Shown piece by piece: positions 9,165-17,978 of a stretch of 64,000 bases of DNA (within the stretch, counting starts at the first letter, position 1; each line of letters starts with the position of its first letter). A program made the position numbers and the translations under genes. The notes beneath the pieces are model-generated. The model had not been told where the DNA came from, searched no databases, and worked only from the letters and a program-made list of their open reading frames with translations. This stretch comes from JAGVSR01 sp964458265 (lineage in GTDB: Bacteria; Pseudomonadota; Alphaproteobacteria; Rhizobiales; Hyphomicrobiaceae), in the NCBI GenBank assembly GCA_964458265.1, contig CAYWIF010000007.1, positions 1 to 64,000 of the forward strand, read 5' to 3'.

Positions 9165-10238
9165 ATGCGGTTGGGTACGGCTGCGCGATTGAGCGTCTTC
9201 GGTTTGGTGGCGGCGATGGTCGGGCCGGCGATGGCCGAGAATGCCGCGCACGAGTTGGCAAATAAGTTTGCCGGCGGCGAGAGAGTGGAGGCGGTGGCTA
9301 GCGACGATGCCGTTCGCGACGACTACGAAGCCGACATGCTCGAGCGGGCCCGCCGGGAGGCGGCCGAGCAAGTGCCGTCGGACAACAATTTGCCCTCAGA
9401 CGACGAGATGCGTCAACGGGCGCTGGAAGCGCAGCGCGAGGCGGAGTCGCGCGCGCTTTCGGAGAGGCTGAAACGCGCACAGGAGACGCGTCGTGAAAAG
9501 GCGGCTGATGCGGCGGTGGAGGACTTGCGGGAGAAGCCGTTCAAGCCTGTATTGACCAACAAAGACAAAGAAGTGAAGCCAGAGGCCGATACGGCGAAAG
9601 CGCCCATCATCGTCACGCCGCCGCAGCAGAATCCGGAAACGGCGACGCCCCCGCAAGTGATCGCGCGCGACCCCGAACTTGCCCCGCCCATGGCTCTGGG
9701 ACGTCCGGCACCCTTGCCGCCTGCGGTGAACGCGCAGGTCGATATGCGGGTCACGATCCTGCTTGTGATGGAACCAGGCAAGAAGGGTATCCGCCGTTTC
9801 AACAAGACCGCTGATCCGGTGGTCTGCGAGCAGCACATATGTTTCGTTTCCAACGGGCCGGCGCAACCGGCGCGGGCGATGCCGATGCGCAAGGCGCTGG
9901 GTCCCGGGAACACGTTTGGCAAGCGAGCCGGCGCCTGCCGTGGCAAGTTGAGTTGCGTTTTTCGCGGGCTGACGCTCGATGCATCTTCGGCAATTCAACC
10001 CGTTGACTTGAAAGTGCTGGTGCACGACCGGCGCGAGCGGCGCGTGATTTCCGGCGATGCGTCGTGCCAGGTTCTGGCTGGCCGGCTATCGTGCGGCCGG
10101 ACCGTGGTTGCGCCCGGGTATCGCGCGTGGGTGGTGCCTGAGCAGGTCGCCAATGAAGCGGGGCCGCAAGCACTCGAGGCGGCCGTCACGCGCGGTCTGG
10201 TCGCGAATCCGGTGCGTGAGGCATCTGCTCGCCCCTAG
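9165..10238 (+). CDS. Secreted hypothetical protein with Cys-containing C-terminal domain
   Basis: 357 aa with no family I can name. A signal peptide is visible (MRLGTAARLSVFGLVAAMVGPAMA, cleavage near residue 24). Residues ~45-130 are highly charged and probably helical (E/R/A-rich); a Pro-rich linker runs ~140-185. The C-terminal ~150 residues form a domain with six cysteines in pairs (CEQHIC, ACRGKLSC, SCQVLAGRLSC), which suggests disulfides in the periplasm. ATG 9165 is chosen for the signal peptide. The 3' end overlaps the convergent hydrolase gene by 53 bp. Confidence 0.65.
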   Translation: MRLGTAARLSVFGLVAAMVGPAMAENAAHELANKFAGGERVEAVASDDAVRDDYEADMLERARREAAEQVPSDNNLPSDDEMRQRALEAQREAESRALSERLKRAQETRREKAADAAVEDLREKPFKPVLTNKDKEVKPEADTAKAPIIVTPPQQNPETATPPQVIARDPELAPPMALGRPAPLPPAVNAQVDMRVTILLVMEPGKKGIRRFNKTADPVVCEQHICFVSNGPAQPARAMPMRKALGPGNTFGKRAGACRGKLSCVFRGLTLDASSAIQPVDLKVLVHDRRERRVISGDASCQVLAGRLSCGRTVVAPGYRAWVVPEQVANEAGPQALEAAVTRGLVANPVREASARP

Positions 10239-11031
10239 CCGACGACATCGCAACCTCGTCGATCAGTTGAAACAGCAGCGCTAGGTCTTGCGGGCGCGAC
10301 AGGCGATGTTCTCCATCGGGAACTTCGGTAAGGCGGACGTGGCCGCCCTTCAGGAAGCTCTTTAATTCGTGAACGTGGCTGGCGGGTACGTCCTGATCTT
10401 GCAGACCTTGCAGGATATGGACCGGCCGGCCGGGATCAAACGGTTCTCGGGCCAAGAGATGGTGGCGGCCGTCTTCGATCAGCGCGCGCGTGATGGTGTA
10501 GGGCTCGCCGTAATTCGAAGGCTCGAAATAAACGCCTTCGGTCTCCAATGCGCGACGGGCCTCTGCCGGAAAGCGCTTCCACATCAGTTCCTCGGTCATG
10601 TCCCAGGCGGGCGCAATGAGGATCAGGGCCGCGATGCGCCGGGCTTCCGATGGGTCCATCGCAAGGAGGCGCTTTAACAGCAGGAGGGCGATGTGGCCGC
10701 CCATACTGGATCCGACGATCATTTGTGGTCCGTTGGTCGCGCTGCGGAATACTGCTTCGGCTTCCTCCAGCCATCGCCCGATGGTGCCGGACTCGAAAGA
10801 GCCATCGGATAGGCCATGGCCGGAGTAGTCGAACCGGACGCAATCGTTGCCGCGATCTGCTGCATAGTCCGCAAGTGCAGTGGCTTTTGTGCTCGCCATG
10901 TCGGATTTGAATCCGGAGAGCCAAAGCAGCCCCGGTTTGCCCTGAGAGGCGCGGCTTTCCCTGCGATAGGCAATGCGGCGGCGCGCTATGCCCGTGCCCA
11001 CCTCGATGAATTGCGGTTCCTGCCCGGTCAT
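10186..11031 (-). CDS. Alpha/beta hydrolase (ABHD10-like)
   Basis: 281 aa. Nucleophile elbow GSSMGG with S109, acidic residue in the LQGLQDQDVPASH segment, and the catalytic His in DGEHRLSRP. The oxyanion-side motif LLWLSGFKSDM and FDYSGHGLSDG fit serine hydrolases of the ABHD10 type (esterase/thioesterase). No signal peptide, so probably cytoplasmic. The substrate is unknown. The coding region overlaps the 3' end of the secreted protein gene on the opposite strand by 53 bp, so the last ~17 codons of each are antisense to each other. Confidence 0.85.
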   Translation of the reverse strand: MTGQEPQFIEVGTGIARRRIAYRRESRASQGKPGLLWLSGFKSDMASTKATALADYAADRGNDCVRFDYSGHGLSDGSFESGTIGRWLEEAEAVFRSATNGPQMIVGSSMGGHIALLLLKRLLAMDPSEARRIAALILIAPAWDMTEELMWKRFPAEARRALETEGVYFEPSNYGEPYTITRALIEDGRHHLLAREPFDPGRPVHILQGLQDQDVPASHVHELKSFLKGGHVRLTEVPDGEHRLSRPQDLALLFQLIDEVAMSSARGEQMPHAPDSRPDRA

Positions 11032-11075
11032 CCTATGAGTGCCTGAGACCTAACGACGATTTCTATTCGAAAAAG

Positions 11076-12299
11076 GTGCCGACCTTGGCCGATCGCGCCG
11101 CGACCATACTGCAAATCGTTCCCGAGCTCGACACCGGCGGTGCGGAGCTGTCAACGATCGAGATCGCCGAAGCTGTGACGGTCGCGGGGGGACGTGCGAT
11201 CGTGCTGACCGAGGGCGGACGCATGCTTGACCGGCTGAAGGCGACGGGAGCGGACGTGCGCATTTTTCCAGCCGCAACCAAGAACCCCGCGAAGCTCGTT
11301 TCCAATGCGATGGCAATTGCCCGGATTGTTCGCCAAGATAATGTCGATCTTGTCCACGCGCGCAGCCGGGCCCCTGCATGGAGTGGGCTTTGGGCTGCGC
11401 GGGGGACAAAGCGCCCGTTCGTGACAACCTACCACGGGGCGTACAACGAAAATTCGACCGCCAAGCGCTTCTACAATGGCGTCATGGCGCGGGGCGATCG
11501 GGTGATCGCCAATTCGGGCTATACCCGTGATCTCATCCGGTCACGGTACGGCACACCGGACCGGATTATTCGCGTGATCCACCGAGGTGTCGACGTCAAC
11601 GAATTTGATCCGGCCAGGATTTCGCCGGAGCGCGTACAGCGGCTCAAGGACGCGTGGGGCATCAAGCCGGATGATCGCGTCGTTCTGCAGGCTGCGCGCC
11701 TGACCAATTGGAAAGGCCAACATGTGGTGGTCGATGCGGTGCGCCGGCTTAAAGCGCACGGAAACTTTGCCGGTGTGGTGGTGCTGGCGGGCGATGCGCA
11801 GGGACGTGACGCTTATGCCGACGGCTTGCGAGAGGCGATCCGGGCCGGCGGCTTGGAGGGCCGCGTACGCCTCGTGGGGCACGTCGACGATATGGCGGCA
11901 GCCTTTCTGGCGGCGGATGCTTCCATCGTCGCTTCTACCGAGCCTGAAGCGTTCGGGCGCACCGCAGTCGAGAGCCAGGCCATGGGGTGTCCGGTCATCG
12001 CGACGCGGATCGGTGCTCCGCCGGAGACGGTGCTTTCTCCGCCCGAGCACAGCCCGCGAACGATGACTGGCTGGCTGGTACCTCCGGGGGATGGGCAGGC
12101 TCTGTCGGATGCCCTGCAGTGGGCGTTGAGCCTTGACCAGGCGGCCCGGGCCGAATTGGGTGCCCGGGCGCGGGCGCACGCTGTCGGCGGTTTCTCGCTC
12201 CGGCAAATGCGGGTCAAGACATTGCAGGTTTATGATGAGTTGCTGGCGACCAATCTGGCCGGCAAATACGTGGCCGTGCGTCCACAAGACGATGGTTAA
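11076..12299 (+). CDS. Glycosyltransferase family 4 protein
   Basis: 407 aa, GT-B fold. The N-terminal acceptor half begins LQIVPELDTGGAELSTIEIA and includes the YHGAYNENS loop. The C-terminal nucleotide-sugar half has the usual VIHRGVD and RLTNWKGQ segments and the E-x7-E motif in EPEAFGRTAVES (~290-302). Such retaining enzymes build surface polysaccharide or LPS core; donor and acceptor are unknown. GTG 11076 is the start, preceded by AAAAGG. It is divergent from the ABHD10-like gene (44 bp). Confidence 0.87.
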   Translation: MPTLADRAATILQIVPELDTGGAELSTIEIAEAVTVAGGRAIVLTEGGRMLDRLKATGADVRIFPAATKNPAKLVSNAMAIARIVRQDNVDLVHARSRAPAWSGLWAARGTKRPFVTTYHGAYNENSTAKRFYNGVMARGDRVIANSGYTRDLIRSRYGTPDRIIRVIHRGVDVNEFDPARISPERVQRLKDAWGIKPDDRVVLQAARLTNWKGQHVVVDAVRRLKAHGNFAGVVVLAGDAQGRDAYADGLREAIRAGGLEGRVRLVGHVDDMAAAFLAADASIVASTEPEAFGRTAVESQAMGCPVIATRIGAPPETVLSPPEHSPRTMTGWLVPPGDGQALSDALQWALSLDQAARAELGARARAHAVGGFSLRQMRVKTLQVYDELLATNLAGKYVAVRPQDDG

Positions 12300-12325
12300 G
12301 TCGGGTTGTAGGGTCCGGTTCCCGC

Positions 12326-12353
12326 TTGACTTGATACCCTTTTATCCTAATTC
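12326..12353 (+). promoter_or_regulatory. Possible infC promoter
   Basis: TTGACT at 12326-12331, 16-bp spacer, TAATTC at 12348-12353. It lies between the glycosyltransferase stop and infC and would give an ~80-nt leader. Weak -10, so tentative. Confidence 0.35.
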
Positions 12354-12425
12354 TCCGGGCGCATTATTGGGGCTAGCGTCTGCTCCGGCAGACTTTCAGC
12401 CGCCAAACGGGCATTGCAACAACAC

Positions 12426-12431
12426 GAGGAG
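12426..12431 (+). promoter_or_regulatory. Shine-Dalgarno that places the infC start at an ATC codon
   Basis: GAGGAG at 12426-12431 lies 8 nt before ATC 12440 (ideal) and 20 nt before the first ATG 12452 (too far). Confidence 0.65.
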
Positions 12432-12439
12432 TTCGACCC

Positions 12440-12979
12440 ATCCGCAAACCCATGCGAGCCGCGCCGACGCGCGAGCAAAGCGGTCCCAGGATCAACGACC
12501 AGATCCGGGCCCGAGACGTTCGACTGATCGACGAGAATGGACAGAACGTCGGAGTCGTCAGCAAAATCGACGCGATGCAACGGGCGACCGACGCCGGTCT
12601 CGACCTTGTCGAGATTTCTCCCGATGCGGAACCGCCGGTCTGCAAAATCCTGGATTTTGGGAAGTACAAATACCAGGAGCAGAAGAAGCAGGCCGAAGCG
12701 CGCAAGAATCAGAAGATCGTCGAAATCAAAGAGATCAAGATGCGTCCTGGCATCGACGATCACGATTACGATGTCAAAATGCGCGCCATAAAACGGTTCT
12801 TTGAAGAAGGTGACAAGGTGAAGATCACGCTGCGGTTCCGCGGCCGTGAGATGGCACATCAACACCTTGGCATGGATGTCTTGAACCGTGTCCGGACCGA
12901 GACCGAGGCGGTTGCCAAAGTCGAGAGCGAACCGCGCTTCGAAGGCCGCCAAATGGTGATGGTGCTGGCGCCGAAGTAA
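12440..12979 (+). CDS. infC: Translation initiation factor IF-3
   Basis: IF-3 binds the 30S subunit and proofreads the initiator tRNA and start codon. N-domain (GPRINDQIRARDVRLIDENG), lysine-rich linker (GKYKYQEQKKQAEARKNQK) and C-domain (IKMRPGIDDHDYDVKMRAIKRFFEEGDKVK) are all present. The start is best read as ATC 12440 (giving M-RKPMRAAP) and not ATG 12452, because of the Shine-Dalgarno spacing and because alphaproteobacterial IF-3 proteins usually begin MRRP/MRKP. Non-canonical AUU/AUA/AUC starts in infC are known to serve IF-3 autoregulation. It is followed by its own terminator, not by rpmI-rplT. Total 179 aa from ATC. Confidence 0.95.
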   Translation: MRKPMRAAPTREQSGPRINDQIRARDVRLIDENGQNVGVVSKIDAMQRATDAGLDLVEISPDAEPPVCKILDFGKYKYQEQKKQAEARKNQKIVEIKEIKMRPGIDDHDYDVKMRAIKRFFEEGDKVKITLRFRGREMAHQHLGMDVLNRVRTETEAVAKVESEPRFEGRQMVMVLAPK

Positions 12980-13009
12980 GCCGACCGATCATGCGATGCG
13001 ACGGAATGG

Positions 13010-13045
13010 AAGGACGCTAGACCCCCGGGTGCCGGCGTCCTTTTT
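13010..13045 (+). terminator. Rho-independent terminator after infC
   Basis: Stem AAGGACGC (13010-13017) with GCGTCCTT (13035-13042), a C/G-rich loop, then a run of Ts (13041-13045). 30 bp after the infC stop. Confidence 0.8.
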
Positions 13046-13185
13046 ATTTTGCTTCTCCTCCGGCACGGCGTCGTTGACGGAACCGGACGGGGTCCCCATG
13101 TATTCTAGTATTGACCCGCCAGCGGCGCTCCGGCTTTCCGGGGCGCTTTCGTATGTTCCGGCGGAGATCGGGGAGAAACTCGACC

Positions 13186-13704
13186 ATGTTCATTCGTTCG
13201 CTCATTGGCGCTGCTATGACCGCCGCGATCGTGCTGGTTTCACCTCCCGCGCAAGCCGACGGGCCGGACCTCATTTTCAAGAAGACGACCGTCTGGAAGC
13301 TTTTGGCACCCGATGCAAAGCTCGCGACATTCGCCATCGACGATCCGGAGGTGGACGGCGTGACGTGCTATTTCACGACGCCGGAAAAGGGCGGATGGGC
13401 CGGTTGGGCGGGCCTAGCGGAAGAACTTTCCAACGTGTCGCTATCGTGCCGGCAGGTCGGACCGATCAAGTTCAAGCGCAAACTGGAGCAGGGCGAAGAA
13501 GCCTTCAGCCAGCGCCGTTCAATCCTGTTTAAGCGAATGCAGATCGTGCGCGGATGCGACGCCAAGCGCAACGTTCTCGTGTACCTCGTCTACACCGATA
13601 AAATCATCGAAGGCAGCCCGGAGAACTCGACGTCGAGCGTCCCAATCGCGCCGTGGGGCGAAACTGCGCCGCCGCAGAAATGCAGCGAATGGATCTCGGA
13701 GTGA
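13186..13704 (+). CDS. creA: CreA family protein
   Basis: 172 aa, periplasmic. Signal peptide MFIRSLIGAAMTAAIVLVSPPAQA. The mature part follows the CreA pattern closely: FATFAIDDPEV-like, DGVTCYFTTPEKGGWAGWAGLAEE, SLSCRQVGPI, RRSILFKRMQIVR, DAKRNVLVYLVYTDKIIEGSP and a final VPIAPWG. CreA's biochemical role is unknown even in E. coli. ATG 13186 is preceded by GGGAGA at 8-10 nt. It stands alone between the infC terminator and convergent manC. Confidence 0.9.
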   Translation: MFIRSLIGAAMTAAIVLVSPPAQADGPDLIFKKTTVWKLLAPDAKLATFAIDDPEVDGVTCYFTTPEKGGWAGWAGLAEELSNVSLSCRQVGPIKFKRKLEQGEEAFSQRRSILFKRMQIVRGCDAKRNVLVYLVYTDKIIEGSPENSTSSVPIAPWGETAPPQKCSEWISE

Positions 13705-13743
13705 CCCTGAGAAGGGCACTGGAAATCACCGCACCCCACTTCT

Positions 13744-15189
13744 CTATTTCGTCTCTTCGGGCGCCCGGTGATATACGTCGTCGGTCCGGATGATGTCGTC
13801 TTCGCCAAGGTATGTGCCAATCTGCACTTCAATAAGTTCAAGGTCGACCTTGCCGGGATTTTCGAGGCGGTGCCACTGCGTCGCGACAATGTAAACACTC
13901 TCGTTCTCCCGCACGAGTTGCTCGGTTTCTCCGATCACGACCTTTGCAGTTCCCTGCACAACGATCCAGTGCTCCGATCGATGGTGATGCATTTGCATGG
14001 AGAGCTTGCCGCCGGGCTTTACATGCAGAAGCTTGACCTGGAATCGCGAGCCGATATTGAGCGTCTCGAAGTAGCCCCACGGACGGTAGTTGCGCAGGTG
14101 CTGTTCCTGCTCCTTGCGATTTTTGCGCTTCAGTTGAGCGACTATTTTGCCGACATCCTGTGCTCGCGCTTTGTCTGCCACCAGCAGGGCGTCGGGCGTG
14201 TCGACGATAATGAGATTTTCGACGCCGATCGTGGCAACGAGGCCGCGTTCGGAGTGGACATAGCATCCGGTGGTATCTTGCAGAACGGAATCGCCTTGCG
14301 CGTGGTTTCCGCTGTCATCCTTGATGGCAATGTCCCAGAGCGACGACCAGGAGCCGACATCGTTCCAGCCGACGTCGATCGGCAGCATGGCTGCAGCCGT
14401 GGTTTTTTCCATGATGGCGTAATCGACCGAAATGTCTGGGCTTGCGGCGAACTGTTCACGGCCTAAGCGCAGGAAGCTAAGATCCGTGGCTGCTTCGGCA
14501 AGGGCCCCGCGTGCGGCTCGCAGGATATCGGGATCGTGACGGGCGACTTCATCAAGGAAAGTCTGGGCGTTGAGGACGAAGATCCCGCTGTTCCAGAAGT
14601 AGTTGCCTTCCGCGATGTAGGCGGAGGCCGTGTTGGCGTCGGGCTTTTCGCAGAATTTTTCTACGACGTACGCGGTTTCATGCGATTGTGGAATCGCTGC
14701 GCCGCGCTTGATGTAGCCGTAACCGGTGTGCGGTCTGTCGGGGGAAATGCCGAAGAGCACGAGCTTGCCGGTGGCTGCGACTGTTGCGGCCCTACGCACG
14801 GCATCGCTGAAGCGAGCCTCGTCCCTCACCGCATGGTCGGACGGCATGACAACCAGAATGGCCTGCGGATCGTCGTGGATGGCGGCGAGAGCTGCGACAG
14901 TGATGGCAGCGGCCGTGTTGCGCGCGACCGGTTCGAGGATGATCGCTTTGGCCTGAAGGCTGGCGCGATCGAGCTCTTCCTTGACGAGGAAGCGATGTTC
15001 GCTGTTGCAAAGAATGATCGGTGCAGAGAATCCGGCAGCTGTCGGCAGGCGACCGAGCGTGGCGCCAAGCAGAGTTGTGCCATTACCGTTAAAAAAGTTA
15101 ATGAACTGCTTGGGATACATTGATCGCGACAGGGGCCATAGCCGCGTTCCGGAACCGCCGGAAAGTATAACTGGCACAATTAGTGACAT
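13744..15189 (-). CDS. manC: Mannose-1-phosphate guanylyltransferase / mannose-6-phosphate isomerase
   Basis: Bifunctional type II enzyme (481 aa) making GDP-mannose, precursor of exopolysaccharide, LPS sugars and GDP-fucose/rhamnose. The N-terminal nucleotidyltransferase begins VILSGGSGTRLWPLSRSMYPKQF; the GFG-like product loop region reads EKFCEKPD. The C-terminal isomerase cupin (~350-475) has RPWGYFETLN and KPGGKLSMQMHHHRSEHWIVVQGTAKV. ATG 15189 fits the family start. A 282-bp region with nothing recognisable separates it from the upstream SDR gene. The nearby glycosyltransferase may use its product, but they are not in one operon. Confidence 0.95.
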   Translation of the reverse strand: MSLIVPVILSGGSGTRLWPLSRSMYPKQFINFFNGNGTTLLGATLGRLPTAAGFSAPIILCNSEHRFLVKEELDRASLQAKAIILEPVARNTAAAITVAALAAIHDDPQAILVVMPSDHAVRDEARFSDAVRRAATVAATGKLVLFGISPDRPHTGYGYIKRGAAIPQSHETAYVVEKFCEKPDANTASAYIAEGNYFWNSGIFVLNAQTFLDEVARHDPDILRAARGALAEAATDLSFLRLGREQFAASPDISVDYAIMEKTTAAAMLPIDVGWNDVGSWSSLWDIAIKDDSGNHAQGDSVLQDTTGCYVHSERGLVATIGVENLIIVDTPDALLVADKARAQDVGKIVAQLKRKNRKEQEQHLRNYRPWGYFETLNIGSRFQVKLLHVKPGGKLSMQMHHHRSEHWIVVQGTAKVVIGETEQLVRENESVYIVATQWHRLENPGKVDLELIEVQIGTYLGEDDIIRTDDVYHRAPEETK

Positions 15190-15471
15190 ACGATGACCTC
15201 GAACCCGCCTCGGCAGGGGCATTCAAGCAAGAGACATGCCCTGATGCCGGCCTTGAAATCTCGTGCGACCGCGGAGTCGCAGCTGCGGTCTAATATTGAT
15301 GATTGAAATGCCGCCTGAAAAGCGAAGCGGCGATGGTCGCTGGTCGTTATGACCTTCGTCCACCGCCGCCTGGGCATCCGGATACGCGGTACAGGAAACC
15401 GGAGCTCCCGCCATTAGAGCGTAAAAACGTTTCGAAGCTGCAAACATGGTGAAGAATATTGCGCCTGATGG

Positions 15472-16374
15472 TTACCAATTTTCAGGAGGCTCGGGGAGCG
15501 CGGACCGTCCGGTGTTCAGCAGCCATCGCACGACCGGAACCGTGATCGTATGCGGAAGAATGCGGAGTATGGGGACAGACAGCGATAACATAATACCTGG
15601 TGCGATCACGCGACGGCCGAGCTGGTAGCCGCGTACGGCGAGCTTGGCAACACGGTCCGGAGACGCCGCGGGAAGAAAATGCCGGTACAGAGCGCCTTCG
15701 GCGTCCATGCGCGCGTGGAAGCGGGTTTCGACTGGACCGGGCAAGACTACCGAAACGCGCACGCCGCGGCCGGATACCTCAGAGGCGATCGCCTCACTGA
15801 GCGAGGCGACGAACGACTTGCTGGCATAGTAAGCCGCCTGATGCGGACCGGGAACGAGTGCACCCAGCGACGAAATGGTGAGAATGCCGCCGTGCCCCCG
15901 CGCGATCATGCCAGGCAACATGGTCCGGGTGAGGCGGGCCATCGCAGCCACATTGGTGGCAAGCAGTGTATCGAGCATTTCCGGCGCCGATGCCGCGAAG
16001 TGCCCGGACTGGCCGATCGCGGCATTATTGACGAGGACGTCGCAATAGAGCTTCTTTTCCAGAAGCCAGGACTTGAGAGCTTTTGCGGCCTCGGTGGTCC
16101 CAATATCGAGAACGAGTTGTTCGACGCGGGTTTCTGGGTGTTCGGCAGCAAGCGATGCGGCGGCGATTTCAAGACGGCTCTGAGTGCGGGCGATAAGCAC
16201 AATAGCAGCCGAGCGTGATGCAAATTCTCGTGCCAGTGCGAGGCCGATCCCACTAGAGCCGCCGGTGACGACGACTGCGGGCTTCATGCCCTTTACAGCC
16301 GCGAGGGCTTCCGGCTTCGGTTCCGCCTTGCGGCTTATCCATCGAGTGACGGTTTTTTCCAGCAGTTCAATCAT
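15472..16374 (-). CDS. Short-chain dehydrogenase/reductase
   Basis: 300 aa classical SDR. Cofactor loop TGGSSGIGLALA (~38-49), NNAAIG segment, catalytic Ser in LTISSLGALV and the YASKSF Y-x3-K pair. The N-terminal ~35 residues and the C-terminal ~60 residues extend the core; the C-terminus has a hydrophobic stretch (APGIMLSLSVPILRILPHTI) that may attach to the membrane, as in DltE/HSD-like SDRs. Substrate unknown. ATG 16374 preferred to the TTG at 16401. Confidence 0.85.
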   Translation of the reverse strand: MIELLEKTVTRWISRKAEPKPEALAAVKGMKPAVVVTGGSSGIGLALAREFASRSAAIVLIARTQSRLEIAAASLAAEHPETRVEQLVLDIGTTEAAKALKSWLLEKKLYCDVLVNNAAIGQSGHFAASAPEMLDTLLATNVAAMARLTRTMLPGMIARGHGGILTISSLGALVPGPHQAAYYASKSFVASLSEAIASEVSGRGVRVSVVLPGPVETRFHARMDAEGALYRHFLPAASPDRVAKLAVRGYQLGRRVIAPGIMLSLSVPILRILPHTITVPVVRWLLNTGRSALPEPPENW

Positions 16375-16470
16375 TGCAACGGCATTGTGCCGATACCGCA
16401 AGTCGGCACAACAAAATTAAAAATATGGCGGATGTGTTGCCGACGAGGGGTTGGTTTCGCAATCCGGGCG

Positions 16471-17967
16471 TCAAGCGGACGGCGTCGCGCTACGCGAGGA
16501 CTGCACGTCCTTGGCAATGTCATCGCCGGTAACGCCAGGATCATCTGGCGCGATGAGCATGTCCGCCTGGTCAACGGCCGCTTCGACCGCCCCATTGGGC
16601 TTGGCGTCAATAATTTTCCGGTCGGCGCCTGCCACCGTGGCCAGATCGGCCAGTTCTGCGGCGAAGTTTTCGACTTCGCTCTCTGGTCCGCCAACGGGAG
16701 CGCGCCATTCGACGGTGTCGAGCGCGCCGGTGACGGGGGAAACAGGTGACCATGCGTCCAGCGCCGTTCCGTCCGCTGTCCATACCGGATCAAAGGCGGC
16801 CGTGGCGGCCCTCGTCATCCATTCGCGAGCACGGCCGGCGTCGTTCTTTTCCGCCAACTCGATGCGGGCCATCAATCGAGCGACGCGGCGGGTCAGCTTC
16901 GTCTTTATGAACGGCTGCAAGGCGTGGCGTGCGACGGCGTATTCGCGGGCGTCGATGGCAGCCGAAGCCCAAGCCACGCCGCTTTCGACATCGTGGGGCT
17001 TGAGAAGCGCCAACTGCTTGATGCGGTCGAGGCGGTCGTGGGTGCTGTCGCCAATTCGAGCATAGGCGTAGGCGGCGGCGAGGTCGGGATGTGGAGATTG
17101 GGACCACGTGCGCTGGATGATCTTCGCTGCTTTGGCGGTTTGGCCGCGGGAGGCGAGAATACGGCCTGCGACAGCAGCGGCGGAAATGAGGGCGGGGGCG
17201 AGGGAATGAGCTTCTATCGCGCATGCGAGCGCCTTATCGGGGTCCGCTTCCTCGATTTTTTGTGCTTGCGCAGCGAGCATGAGCGCGCGGCGGCGATCGG
17301 CAGCAGGGCGTTCGATATGACCGTTGCGCCGGGCGATCGCTGTGGTTTCAGCTGCAGCGGCCCAATCGGCAGCTTTCACCTGCATTTCAAATTGGGCTTC
17401 AAGCGGCCATCCGAGGCGCGGGTTCAATCGCGCCGCACGTTCGGCAAACTGACCCGCGACCTCCAACTCGCCTTCGCGGCGCGCTTCGAGGTAGAGCCCG
17501 CGCAATCCCAACTGTTCGGTATCGGGCGAACCCAGCATGGCCTCAAAAATCCGCCGGGCGGTGGCGCGATCGCCGGTCAATTGCGCTGTCTGGGCCCGCA
17601 AGAGGTGCGTCAACGGCTCGTTGGGGATAGCGCGCCGGGCTAGGACCGCAGCGCGGGCGGCCGAGGTCCGGTCACCGGCGCCTATGGCGATCATGCCACT
17701 GGATAGGGCGTCAAGTCCGCGTTGCTGACGGCGGTGGGTGAGTTGGCGACTGATGAGGGCGGGGCTTGTCCAGATCTGACGCAGCAGCGACCAGAGAAAG
17801 ACGGCCGCACCGATCACAAGCGTCAGAATCACGATGGCGCGAAAAACGCTCGTTTCGATTTCGTAGCCTTCCCACGTGACGAGCAGATTGCCCGGCCGGT
17901 CGGCCAGCCAAGCCAGTCCCGAGGCAATAATTAGGATGGCCAGAAAAAATAGAACCAGACGCACCAT
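16471..17967 (-). CDS. hemY: HemY-type haem biosynthesis-associated TPR membrane protein
   Basis: 498 aa. HemY N-terminal domain: two membrane segments (~1-20 and ~43-65), the LLVTWEGYEIETSV signature between them, then a long TPR-like helical region (~85-400). A less conserved Pro/Ala/Asp-rich tail ends the protein. HemY is an inner-membrane protein encoded in hem operons; its role is not established (not the Gram-positive coproporphyrinogen oxidase). It begins 11 bp after the mitofilin-like gene and is last of the hemC-hemD-COG4223-hemY series. Confidence 0.9.
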   Translation of the reverse strand: MVRLVLFFLAILIIASGLAWLADRPGNLLVTWEGYEIETSVFRAIVILTLVIGAAVFLWSLLRQIWTSPALISRQLTHRRQQRGLDALSSGMIAIGAGDRTSAARAAVLARRAIPNEPLTHLLRAQTAQLTGDRATARRIFEAMLGSPDTEQLGLRGLYLEARREGELEVAGQFAERAARLNPRLGWPLEAQFEMQVKAADWAAAAETTAIARRNGHIERPAADRRRALMLAAQAQKIEEADPDKALACAIEAHSLAPALISAAAVAGRILASRGQTAKAAKIIQRTWSQSPHPDLAAAYAYARIGDSTHDRLDRIKQLALLKPHDVESGVAWASAAIDAREYAVARHALQPFIKTKLTRRVARLMARIELAEKNDAGRAREWMTRAATAAFDPVWTADGTALDAWSPVSPVTGALDTVEWRAPVGGPESEVENFAAELADLATVAGADRKIIDAKPNGAVEAAVDQADMLIAPDDPGVTGDDIAKDVQSSRSATPSA

Positions 17968-17978
17968 ACCGCTGCTTC

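Noticed and set aside
15223..15447. Small minus-strand frame between manC and the SDR gene
   Set aside because: No homology, no good ribosome-binding site, low-complexity Arg/Pro-rich translation.
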